Shown: in pieces, positions 9,293-19,043 of the stretch
Position numbering within the stretch: position 1 is the stretch's first letter
Layout of the letters: the number at the start of each line of letters is the position of its first letter
From: Chaenocephalus aceratus
Lineage: Eukaryota; Chordata; Actinopteri; Perciformes; Channichthyidae
DNA length: 64,000 nucleotides
Direction: 5' to 3'
NCBI GenBank assembly: GCA_023974075.1
Contig: CM043801.1
Span: forward strand, 4,671,769-4,735,768
Made by a program: the position numbers and the translations under genes
The notes under the pieces: model-generated
Told to the model about the DNA's origin: nothing
Database searches by the model: none
The model's input: the letters and a program-made list of their open reading frames with translations, nothing else

Positions 9293-10689
9293 CAGGGGTG
9301 CCCACTGCCCAACCAGTCGATCGGGAGATGTGTCTAAAAATAGAACAACAATATTCTGTTTTATCGTTAATGTCCTATAACATAATCTTCCTGTGCCAGA
9401 ATAATGCATTTGAATGCATCAAAGCTTTGTGATTGGCCGGCGTGACCCCATGTGTCGGGGCGTGGCTGGTGGGCAGTGGGCACTAGTTTGCTGATGTTGT
9501 CCGTGTCAACAGGAGTGACAGTCCGCACACACACAAGACCGCAATTATGGCAGAAGTAAAAAAGCCCAAAATATATAATTTTCACTCCGAGTGGAAGGAT
9601 GATTATTTTTGTATCTATTCCAATTCAAAGTCCATCTGTCTCATCTGCAATGCGAGCGTGGCTTTATCGAAGAACGGTAATTTAGGAGCGGCATTTCAAA
9701 ACAGTGCACAAACGCTACGAGACGGAATTCCCTCCTAATTCTGCCCTACGCTCCCAAAAGGGGAGGGGCCTGAAAGGACAGCTAAATGCACAGCAGTCCA
9801 TTTTCACCAGGCCCAACAACAAGAGCAAGGCTGCTCCAGAGCATCTTATCGTGTCAGTCACGTTCTTGCGAAACACATGAAGTCTTTCAAAGACGGCGAA
9901 GTTGTGAAATAAGCTTTCCTGGAGGCTGCCGACGCGCTTTTGGGGGACAGTAAAAATAACAGTAGCATTTAAACAGGTTTTTGATATAATAAAAACTCAA
10001 GTTAGATACCGTTATTAATCAGCTGTAAGTTTTAGTTTGTTTGAACTTATTCATTATAATTATTGGACAAAACGGTATAAGAATGCAAACTTAAATTGAT
10101 TATAGTCTATTATCAATTCAGGTTAAGAAACTAGTGTTGCTTGCATCCTATTTTAAAGGCATTTATTTTTATACTCTACTAAAATGCAACAAAAAAAGGG
10201 TTTGATTCTATTAATTTAATCTTTTTTATTGCACTTTGGCAGCAGATTCCTGTGTAGCTTCAGATTTGAGTTGTCTTATTAGTAAACCTAATTTATACTT
10301 TTGTAGCAACACTATTTGTATATGATGGCAAAGAAAGGGTTCAGAGTCTTTTCTTTTTTCCCTGTGTCATATGTGGCAGCACTGTTCAATGCTTCTTGAA
10401 AACATTACCCACTGTAGTGACGTGTGAATAAACTCCAACTCTGTATCAACAACACTGTTGTGTAACTTCAGTTAAATACTTGTATGTGTGCAGATTAGAA
10501 GGGGGTAAGATAAAGGATCTGCAGTATTTTATGAAGTATTAATCGTACAAAGGTCAGTTTTATACAAGTAGAAGTGTGTATTTTCCTGGTAGTAGGCTGT
10601 CATGGCTACGCCTCTCTATGTGGACTGGTAGATCTCGGCAGACTGGCAACTTTAAAAGCTCTCGGTTCAAAAAAGGTTGGGCACCCCTG
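9293..10689 (+). mobile_element. hAT (Charlie-like) transposon, 8-bp target duplication
   Basis: The ends are CAGGGGTGCCCA (9293) and TGGGCACCCCTG (to 10689). The target duplication ATCTACAC is exact at 9285-9292 and 10690-10697. The left part encodes the N terminus of a transposase of the ZBED5/GTF2IRD2/FAM200 lineage. The remaining 700 bp has no coding signal. It is an internally deleted copy. Confidence 0.94.
9547..9962 (+). pseudogene. N-terminal fragment of a Charlie-type hAT transposase
   Basis: The frame starts MAEVKKPKIYNFHSEW and continues to CLICNASVALSKNGNLGAAF. This is the BED-like N terminus found in domesticated relatives such as ZBED5 and GTF2IRD2. The expected His pair is degraded (FQNSAQT in place of an H...H arrangement), and the frame stops at 9738. 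In another frame the homology goes on: QLNAQQSIFTRPNNKSKA, then VLAKHMKSFKDGEVVK on further shifts. At least two frameshifts and stops are therefore present, and the catalytic core is missing. Confidence 0.75.
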
Positions 10690-10910
10690 ATCTACACTGT
10701 CTCAACTGAAAGAGGACCAGAAACACATTAAAAATATAGTAAAATGCGGAGACTTTGGGATATTTATCCCCCATTCTTTTACTTTTCGGGCATTTTACAG
10801 ACCAAACATGTCGTTGATGTCACTGTTTACCAAACTACCACTTTTTCTGAAAAATGCATACAATTATGCAATATATGTTAAATACAATTACTGGGGTTCC
10901 ATTTCTTCTG

Positions 10911-11110
10911 ATTACCGAATTTTGGCGTGCACATTTGTCGCGCGCAAACCTACCTCTTTTGGATTTGGAAAGGTTGGCATGTATGACACACAACTGAAAA
11001 TGTACCTCACACACACACTATTGAAATCCTCTCACATTCACTACTGAACACCTCACACACACACAACTGAAAATTAAACCTTGCACACACACTCCTGAAA
11101 ACATTTTTAC
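10911..11110. repeat. CACACA-rich interspersed repeat, related to 37370-37510
   Basis: Blocks such as CTCACACACACA, ACTACTGAACACCTCACACA and ACAACTGAAAATTAA recur in reverse complement at 37370-37510 (TTAATTTTCAGTTGTGTGTG, GAGGTGTTCAGTAGTGAATG). The unit is not simple sequence alone, since the intervening words are also conserved. Confidence 0.6.
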
Positions 11111-11309
11111 TGAAAGGTTCTCAGTAGAGAATGTGCATGTGTTTCACCAATGTGTGTGAGGGGGATTCTTGCTGTAACGGAAGTCATTGTAATGAAACGG
11201 AAGTACCAAACTGCTAGTGGTAAGGGAAATTCAAGCACTTTATTTCTTACTGGTGTTTTTATTCAGCGAAGCTACATCTGTGCTAACGATGCAATGCGTC
11301 CAAGTTATA

Positions 11310-12605
11310 ATAGAGAAGTGTAAAACATTAAGAAGGATTTTATACTGTAGAACAAAAGGCTTCTGCGTGACGTTGGTAAAATAAACATCCTCGTTAGTTT
11401 GCTAGTTACTGTACGTAACTGTATGCATTGTTATTGTTAATTTAAATTAGCTATGCTCGACGATGCAGACAGCTAGCATCACAGTAGTGTTGAAGACCAG
11501 TGTCGTGTATATGAGATTAACCTCACTATAAGATCTGTGTATTTAAAAAATATGAATCTCACATTTCCAGTTGGTTCCAGAAATAACGTTAACGTAGATA
11601 TTGCGATATGGCAACACAGTCTCACGGCATTTCGTGTTATAGTCACAAAATTAATCTATTGATTGGTGTTCGCCATTTTTTTCGTGTCACACAAAACGAT
11701 TTTAAAAGCAATGTGAATAATAAAAAATTAGAAGGAAAAACAGATACAAAAAATACAGATTTCAGTATTCTGACACAGAACGATTTTAGAAACAATGTAT
11801 GTATATTGGTAGTATGTTTTGTGCCTGCACCAAATAATAACAAATTAGAAGGAAAAAAAGATGAAAATGACAGATTTGAGTATTTTGAGGCTCTTTGCCC
11901 CATTTATTTTCCTCGCGGACAGCAAAAAAACTCCGACATTATACAATTTAAAATAAAAGGGATAGGGTTAGGCTTAGGGTAAGATATTGGGTGTGAAAAT
12001 GTTTTTATGAACCACATAGCTTCTGGTATTCCAAGACCCGACCGGACAAAAATACGTGGTGCAGGCACGAAACATACTACCAATAGAAATACATTGCTTT
12101 TAAAATCTTTCTGTGTGACACGGAAAAAATTAATTTCGTGACTATAACACGAAATGCAGTGATACTGGGTTGAATATGGTTTGTTGAGCTTGAGTTAATT
12201 ATTGAAGCTTACTGGTTAACGTTCATCATATTAAACAAACAAACCCAAACCTTGTTGTTTTTATTAATTTGATTACCAATACTTACTTAGCATTTTATTA
12301 TCATTACACAGGAGAAACCGACTTATTGTGGCTGCAGAACGTGAACATGTAACCGAATGCCTACATTTAAGGACGAAAAATAGCTCAGTCAATGCTTTAG
12401 GGACAAGGAAATGATTTGTTTAAATATTAGATATGACGTTATGTGTGCTTCTGTGACAATTAAGCCTCAAGAAAAACTATTCCAAAAATAACAGTAAAAT
12501 AAAAAGGACCCCAACTATACAATAATACACAATCCAACTGATAATATACAGTAAGGGCTGTGATATCCAGCACTTTTTAAAAGGATAATAAAAAGATTAT
12601 GACAT
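11310..12605. repeat. Copy 1 of a duplicated segment (partner 44878-45680)
   Basis: From GAGAAGTGTAAAACATTAAG (about 11310) to GATTATGACATGATG (12605) the sequence aligns with 44878-45680. Shared words include GGTAAAATAA, ACTGTATGCATTGTTA, GAAATGATTTGTTTAAATAT and GGCTGTGATATCCAGCA/GGACTGTGATATCCAGCA. The two copies differ by scattered substitutions and small gaps. This copy contains a 561-bp transposon (11612-12172) that the partner lacks. It ends at the 3' end of an L2 LINE. Confidence 0.85.
11612..12172. mobile_element. Inverted-repeat transposon with a 7-bp target duplication
   Basis: The left arm CAACACAGTCTCACGGCATT and the right arm (reverse complement CAACCCAGTATCACTGCATT) stay similar for about 100 bp, through AAAACGATTTTAAAAGCAATG/AAGATTTTAAAAGCAATG. 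The flanks are GATATGG (11605-11611) and AATATGG (12173-12179). The unoccupied partner segment reads AATATGG at the matching place near 45171-45180, which shows a 7-bp duplication with one later substitution. It has no transposase gene. Relatives are at 31005-31843 and 39914-40257. The superfamily is not clear to me. Confidence 0.88.
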
Positions 12606-12811
12606 GATGTTTGCCAGTGTAACTTTCTTCGTGTTAGTGAGGACACGTGCAGCAGCGTTCTGAATCAGCTGCAGTTTTCTGATGGATTTTTTTTTTTTGT
12701 CAGCCCTGTGAATACACTATTGCAGTAGTCGAGTCTACTGAAAATAAAAGCATGGACAAGCTTTTCTAAGTCCTGTTGTGACATTAGTTTTTGAATCCTC
12801 GATATATTCTT

Positions 12812-14264
12812 CAGGGCCCAGGAGTTCAACACTTTTAATCCCTATCTGATCAGATCAGATTTGGATTTTGGGGAGTTCAAAACCAAACAACAGGATTAGG
12901 ATCACTTTGATATCCGATCAGATCAGGAAATCCAATCCAAGCTTTAATCTGGATCAAATACGGCATCAGCTCCACCTCCCTCAGTAGACTCCAGCGTGTT
13001 CAGAACGCAGCCGCCAGACTTCTCACCCACACTAAATCATGGCACCATATCACCCCGGACCTCAAAGAACTACACTGGCTTCCCGTTACTCACCGCATCA
13101 ACTACAAACTCCTGGTCCTTACCTATAAAGCCCTCCACCATCTGGCCCCCCCGTACCTCACTGACCTTCTCATCCCCTACCATCCTCCCCGGACCCTCAG
13201 ATCCACCTCGGCCGGCCTGCTTTCCACCCCCATTGGCAATCTCCGGAGCTTTGGAGACAGAGCCTTCTCTGTGGCCGCCCCAAAGCTCTGGAACTCCCTC
13301 CCCCAAGACCTCCGTGAGTCCGAGTCCCTCACTCTGTTCCAGTCCCGCCTCAAAACCCATCTTTTCACCTCTCTCTATCCGTAAAACACCCCCCCACTCA
13401 TTTTCGACCTCCTCCTGACTGCCACTGTGTTTTGTTTTGTTGTTTTTGTTGTTTTTCTTAGTCTGCTGTCTACCTGCCCCAGTCTATCTACCCCCCCCCC
13501 CCTCATATTGTAAAGCGTCTTTGGGTACTATAAAAGCGCTATATAAATCCAATATATTATTATTATTATTATTATTAAATCTTCAAAACGGGTAGTTCAA
13601 ACCAACAACACAGGATTGGGATCAGTTTGATCCCAAATAACTGGATTATCCTGATCCCACCAGAGGGGTGGATTTCCAGTGGATTACCAGAGCAAAATGT
13701 ACTGTGCCATTTATTTAAAAATATGTTTCAATATAAATAAGATGGCAAAGTTTGTTAACTGAAATAATACACCATTTTTAGCCTTCATGGCAAATCAATT
13801 TTATTTTTCATTTTTTGCTCACGTCTGTGGTGGCCTATTTTGTTTTCAACCAAATGTTGATGACATACATGTTTATGCTCATAAAAGTATCACAACAAAG
13901 ATTGTAAATCACAAATGTTATTTAGATTAAAGAAAAAATATCTTCAACAAAAAAAAAGTCCATCATCTGTCATCACCTTTCAAAGTAAGTGCGGACAATA
14001 GAAGTCTCTGCAATGTGGGCTCTTGTCTTCCTTGTATTATTTTTCATGTCCACTAGATGGCGCTCGGTAGGATTAAAGCACTGATATTCAGGATCTAGTC
14101 ATCTTGAAAAGTCGTAATCTGGATCAGGGTGATCCTATCCTGAAATGCTTCGAACTCCAGGGACAAAATCTGTCCGATTTGTCTGATCCTGGATCACAAA
14201 ACATGGGATTTCAAAATCTGATCGGATCTGATTGAGATTAAAAGTTTTGAACTCTTGGGCCCTG
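12812..14264. mobile_element. Inverted-repeat DNA transposon inside the L2 LINE
   Basis: The ends CAGGGCCCAGGAGTTCAACA (12812) and, in reverse complement, CAGGGCCCAAGAGTTCAAAA (from 14264) match over about 50 bp, both leading into TTTTAATC and GATCAGAT/GATCCGATC words. The element has many GATC/GGATCA motifs near both ends. No clear target duplication is seen (ATATTCTT versus GTGATAAT). CAGGG ends suggest hAT. It has no transposase, and it has itself received an L2 fragment (12963-13577). Confidence 0.75.
12963..13577 (+). mobile_element. L2-type LINE 3' fragment, plus strand
   Basis: A plus-strand translation gives the conserved C-terminal end of fish L2 reverse transcriptase: LQRVQNAAARLLTHT, LKELHWLPVTHRINYKLL, FGDRAFSVAAPKLWNSLP and RLKTHLF, ending at a stop near 13384. 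A 3' UTR follows with TTGTAAAGCGTCTTTGGGTA and GCGCTATATAAATC, then an (ATT)n tail (13555-13576). Both are marks of L2 3' ends. All upstream coding sequence is missing, as is usual for 5'-truncated insertions. It lies within the transposon at 12812-14264. Confidence 0.88.
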
Positions 14265-14352
14265 GTGATAATAAGCAGACCTAATGACTGTTGTAATGTG
14301 GCTGTTGAAATTCAGGTCTGAGTCCATCACTACACCTAGATTTCTGGCTTTA

Positions 14353-16015
14353 TCAGTGGTTTTGTAGTCTGCCGACTGAAGCTCTGCGATTACTTTTAAT
14401 CGGTACTTCTTTGCTCACAATGATCTCAGTTTTTTGTTTGTTCAGTTGGAGAAAGTTCTGAGTCATCCAGTCAGTGATGTGCTCAATGCACTTGCTCAGT
14501 GTTCTAATCAGAGAATTGTCTCCTGGTGTGATTTTAAAATAAATCTGGGTGTCGTCTGCATAGATGTGATAGCTTAGATCGCTTTTTTTAATAATTTCAG
14601 CCGGAGGTAGCATATAAATATTAAAAAGCAAAGGTCCTAAGATGGAGCCTTGAGGAACCCCGCAAAGTTGATGTGTAGTGTCCTATTGAGACAACATTTT
14701 TTCTGTCCTTTAAGTAGGTACTAAACCAATTTAGAGCTGTTGCTGAAACTCCCACCCAGTTTTCTAGACGGTCTAGCAATATGTTATGGGCAACAGTATC
14801 AAAGGCAGCGCTGAGATCTAATAATACTAAAACTGATATTCTGCCACTGTCTGTGTTTAAATGAATGTAATTTAAGACCTTTACAAGTGCAGTTTCAGTG
14901 CTGTGGTTAGCTCTAAAGCCTGACTGAAACACATCAAAACCGTCATTTAAAAACTTGAAATGATTCAACTGTTAAACAACTTTTTCAATCAATTTGCTTA
15001 AAAAAGGAAGGTTTGATATTGGCCTGTAATTATTCATTACGTTTGTGTCTAAGTTATGCTTTTTTAGGAGCGGTTTAATTACTGCAGTTTTCAGGGCTTG
15101 TGGAAATACACCTGATTGAAGAGAGTTGTTTACTATGTGTAGTATATCTGAGGCCATGCAGGGAAAAACAGTTTTGAAAAATCCTGTCGGAATAATATCG
15201 AGGCTACAGGAGGAGGATTTCAGATGTTGAATAATGTCTTCCATGCCTTTAGCATTTATCAGACGGAATTGTGACATGGTGTCTGAATTGGCTTTAGGTG
15301 AACACAGGGACAACACATTGGCTGTACCTGATGCAGAGGCACTGACTGCCTGTCTAATTTGCATGATTTTGTCAGTGAAGAAGGAGGCAAATTCATTGCA
15401 GGCCCTGGTGGATAGAAATTCTGAGGCTATCGAAACTGGGGGGTTTGTTAGTCTGTCGACGGTAGAAAACAAGGCACGCGAGTTGTTTTTATTTTTGGTA
15501 ATGATGTCAGAAAAGAAAGACTGTCGAGCCTTTTTTATTTCCTGATTATAGAAACCGAGTTTCTCTTTATATATTTCCAAGTGAACCTGGAGATTTGTTT
15601 TTCTCCACCTGGGTTCAGCTTTTCTGCACTCAGTTTTTGCTGTTCTCACAGTCATGGCTTTTCTCCATCGAGATTTTTTCTTGCTAGATACTTCCTTTGT
15701 TTTAATGGGAGCGATGGTATCCATGACATTTGTTATTTTAGAATTAAAATGATCAACTAGCTCATTTACTGAGAAGTTGGCATGGGCAATTGAGGGAGTA
15801 AAAATCTGATCAAACATTTCCTCTGTATTTTCAGTTAAGTGACGTTGAGTGGTCACCTCTTTCTTAGCAATTGTTTGGACGGTAATAGAGCTCTCAAAGA
15901 AAACACAGGAATGATCGGAGACCGCTACATCAGTCACCACAAGCTTAGAGATGCTCAGACCCTTTGATAATTTGACAATTAAGTCCAGGGTGTGCCCCTT
16001 AGGGTTGGGATGTAA
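14353..16015 (-). pseudogene. L2 LINE ORF2: endonuclease end and reverse transcriptase
   Basis: ORF2 of an L2 LINE nicks DNA and copies the LINE RNA into the site. The first piece (16024-14972) starts in the C-terminal part of the APE-type endonuclease (HTLDLIV, then VSDHSCVFF). It continues through the linker into the reverse-transcriptase fingers (LDIIPTGFFKTVFP, AVIKPLLKK, NNYRPISNLPF). The second piece (14968-14621) carries QSGFRANHSTETAL and LLDLSAAFDTVAH, with the first catalytic aspartate. The third (14631-14353) has the YADDTQIY catalytic box. The three pieces lie in different frames or are separated by stops, and the 5' half is missing, so the gene is dead. The later C-terminal part lies beyond the inserted transposon. 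Confidence 0.87.
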
Positions 16016-16030
16016 CCCTCCCAACCCTGA

Positions 16031-16990
16031 TTAAACTTGTAAAAAAGAAATTGTGTGTCATTTGAATGAAACGTCATTTTATCCAACCTTAATTCAGGCG
16101 TCCTTTATGTCAATTAGAAAGGTTCAAGGCTGACTTCGACTCATTGGCTGTTAGATCGGAGTTAGATCCGGCATAATTGAAAATCAACTCAGATTTTCCT
16201 CTCATGGATTTACAGACCCACTGAATCTGAGTTTGTTGGTTCAATACATCTACATCTAATGTGTCTTACTTTACACAGACTGTAGCACCCATGAGAGATA
16301 GACGGGTAGGTAATTGACAGATGCTATTATGAGCCAAACCAATAAGTGTGTGATTGACAGCAGCAGTGGGTGTTGCAATTCTCTGCACTATGTATGTATG
16401 TTTGTATGTATGTGTGTCACTCACACTGACCCAGATTGTGGATGCAGAGGATGAAGAGAAGAGTAAAATAGAGAGGAATAGATAGATCAGGGTTTCACCT
16501 CTGCTCTGTTGTCCCTCTGTGTGAAGGATCATTTGCTGCTGTCATCTCTGTGACGTCCTCCATCCTGTCAGTGGGCTGCAGCCGTCACACGCCTCATTCT
16601 GCACTGGAACAGGGTCTTGTACAATCCTGCTGTAACACATCAACTCTACCCCAGCCTGGACTTAATGAGCACTTGTGGAAAACTTTGAGGAAAAATAAAT
16701 AAAAAATATATATTTAGAAAAAGAAAAGATAAATACTTAGGCAGCATTTGACCTCCTCACTGGGTCTGACCACAGTACCTCATCCACCTGTAACCTGACG
16801 GTCATACAGCTCCAACCGTTATGCTGCAAATAACTCTTCAACTGACTTCAGTTCATCCTCCCTCTACCTCTTCTTCTTGCTGTTATCCATATATCCATTG
16901 TTGTTTTTATAAATGTCTTACATGAAGCCTTTTTCTAGTGCTTACATCCTGATTTCTGAGTCAACAATAAAGCAGTTTGGTGTTTATGGT
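16031..16990. other. No gene recognised
   Basis: GT/GTAT-rich words occur at 16390-16420. The stretch 16940-16990 (CAACAATAAAGCAGTTTGG) could be an old 3' end, but no exon is visible. Confidence 0.4.
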
Positions 16991-16994
16991 TATT

Positions 16995-17180
16995 TGGGGG
17001 GGGTTGTGGCTCAGTGTAATAGTGCGCTGAACTTAGTGGGCTGAACTTTGAGACAAGTTCGAGTCCCACTGCAGTCAGTATGTCGTTGTGTCCCTGAGAC
17101 ACTTCAACCCAAATTGCTCCTGTGGGGATTGTCCACAGTAAGTCGCTTTGGATAAAAGCGTCTAACAAGTTACATGTAAT
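16995..17180 (+). mobile_element. tRNA-derived SINE with an L2-like tail
   Basis: The head has tRNA promoter boxes: TGGCTCAGTGTAATAG (A box region) and AGTTCGAGTCCC (B box). A body with TGTCGTTGTGTCCCTGAGAC and ACACTTCAACCCAAATTGCT follows. The tail AAGTCGCTTTGGATAAAAGC matches the tail of the L2 LINE fragment at 22968-23010 (in reverse complement GTCGCTTTCGATAAAAGCG). A SINE of this build is copied by RNA polymerase III and uses the LINE's reverse transcriptase through the shared tail. Confidence 0.85.
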
Positions 17181-17560
17181 TTGGCATGTGTATTTGTTGA
17201 TTGGTTCATGTGTGTAGCATTTTTAATGGGAGTGTTTTGAGAATGGCAAACAAGCAGAGCTGAAACTGTGTTTAGTGTTTTGGAGATTTGAGCTGAGGTT
17301 TTGTTCTTTGAGTGTGAGTTTAAATAATTCTGTGTTAGCAACTAAAAAAACTGTAATATGAGACCCAAAAATGGTACATGAGGGCCTGTAATAAATCATT
17401 GTAGTACACAAGTACCAACTGTGCAAGCAGTCTGTTGCAGTTTTTCCGAAGCTATATTTGTACTACTAGCACCGCTTTGGGACCAAGCCCCAGTTATTCA
17501 CACATTCCATAATCAGCTGAAATGTTTGAATATATACAAAGAAACTAAACATATCAATGC
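17181..17560. other. No gene recognised
   Basis: AT-rich sequence without inverted ends, tandem repeats or convincing exons. Confidence 0.4.
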
Positions 17561-17568
17561 ATAATAAT

Positions 17569-17848
17569 TAGGGCTGTCAGTCGATTAAAATATTTAATCG
17601 CGATTAATCGCATGCTTGTCCATAGTTGTCCATTTTTTATCTGTTCTAAATGTACCTTAGACTTAGAGGAATATTTTTCAAGTTTTTAATACTGTTATCA
17701 ACATATGAGTGGACAAATATGCTTTATGCTAATGTTTATTATCATTTGAACAATGACAAATATTCTCATGAATATTAAACACAACAACCTCTGAACATTA
17801 CAAATATTCGCCTCAATTCAACCTGGAACCTCTCTCATACAATAATAC

Positions 17849-17916
<68 letters not shown>

Positions 17917-18422
17917 TGGATCGTTGGAGCTATGTGCAACTCAAGGCATATGCTCGAACGGGAGCTGCCTGGACGCTGCAATCATGTTGTGCACTATCCG
18001 AGCTGAGTGTGCTGACTTCTCGTACAATGTCCCACTGTCTGGCTTCCTGCATAAAGTCAAGTGCTCGGCGCAGTTGTGGCGAAATGTCGCTCCTCTGTTT
18101 TCATTTAAACAGCTCGTTATATCCGTTAGTGCAGCTAGCTAGCACCAGATGCTAACAACAACAATGCACGTAAGGTCTCTCTCTCGCTCGCTCGTGCCAC
18201 ACATACACACACCCTCCCGGTCCTCCCAATAGCCAGTCGGTGCCTGCCGGTGAGCGTGGAAGTGTGGTCTGCTGCAAGCGGGCGGCAGGAGTGGGGCTGT
18301 CAGCATCAGCTTGTAGATGGTATTTTAAACTCGATGCGCTCTGAAACTACGGGGTGGCCGTGGAAAAAAAATACACATGCGTTAATTTTTTTTTGCGTTA
18401 ACGCGTTGACTTGACAGCCCTA
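17569..18422. mobile_element. hAT non-autonomous element, 8-bp target duplication
   Basis: The ends TAGGGCTGTCAGTCGATTAA (17569) and CGCGTTGACTTGACAGCCCTA (to 18422) are inverted. The target duplication ATAATAAT is exact at 17561-17568 and 18423-18430. Subterminal TTAATCGCGATTAATCGC and GCGTTAACGCG words are repeated. It has no transposase. The middle contains a (GT)n run and a GC-rich stretch with CTCTCTCGCTCGCTCG. Confidence 0.93.
17854..17915. repeat. (GT)n microsatellite
   Basis: About 31 uninterrupted GT units. The two long open frames across it (poly Cys-Val) are products of the repeat. Confidence 0.98.
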
Positions 18423-18741
18423 ATAATAATATAACAATATATATATATTTAAGAAAATACTAAAACATTTCACGAGACATATCAACTAAACTGTATTATA
18501 TATTTATAGTAGGGCCGGGACTTTAACGCGTTAATTAAGATTAATTAATTACACAAAAATTAACGCGTTAAAAAAATGAACGGATTTTAATCGCACTTTA
18601 ATCGCACTTATTTTTGCACAGCGGAACGTTTCTCACTGGATGAGTTTCAGGCGTACCGATTATACTGGAGCACCAACTAACGTTCATGACTTCAGCATGG
18701 GACTTCAAACAACAACAAACCACGGTGAACAATAGTCAAAC

Positions 18742-19043
18742 ATGAACGAACAAGCTGATGAGACCGCTTTGGTCGGCCCCGTGGATGGGAAATTTTGTTT
18801 TGAAAAACGGACGGATGGAAGCGTCGACAAGAGCACGGTTGTGTGCAAATTATGCAAAAAAGAATTTGCATATCACCGCAGCACATCAAGCCTAAAGTAT
18901 CACCTAAATGCAAAGCATGTAGCAGCTAGCGTGGACGTTAGCCCGACTCCGAGTGCAAGGAACCACACCCTGACCCAACCCACACTCAACCAGATGACTG
19001 GTTTCAGGGCCAGGATAAGTAAGTCCACGTCTGAGAAAATAAC
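18742..19043 (+). pseudogene. BED zinc-finger N terminus of a ZBED1-like hAT transposase
   Basis: The ATG at 18742 opens MNEQADETALVGPVDGKF. The BED finger follows: VVCKLCKKEFAYHRSTSSLK then YHLNAKH, i.e. C-x2-C with the paired histidines. A linker rich in Ser/Thr (TLTQPTLNQM) and SKSTSEKITK come next, as in ZBED1/Ac-like transposases just before the catalytic part. The frame then runs into foreign sequence at about 19044 and stops at 19089. The catalytic and dimerisation regions are absent on the far side, so only the DNA-binding start survives. Confidence 0.8.

Larger units (their letters stand above)
12606..16015 (-). mobile_element. L2-type LINE, 5'-truncated, minus strand, split by another element
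   Basis: The LINE reads right to left, with the endonuclease end at about 16015, the reverse transcriptase at 15200-14353, and the 3' part at 14300-14265 and 12811-12606. The two 3' pieces join across the transposon at 12812-14264: the sequence before it (GATATATTCTT) and after it (GGTGATAATAAGCAGACCTA) form one continuous LINE text. Its 3' end falls exactly where homology between the duplicated segments ends (12605), so the LINE was added to copy 1 only. Confidence 0.85.

Noticed and set aside
16005..16035. GTAACCCTCCCAACCCTG as a hAT right end
   Set aside because: It overlaps the L2 coding frame and has no left partner or duplication.
17855..18155. Two long poly Cys-Val frames across a GT run
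   Set aside because: They arise from the (GT)n repeat and have no motif or splice context.
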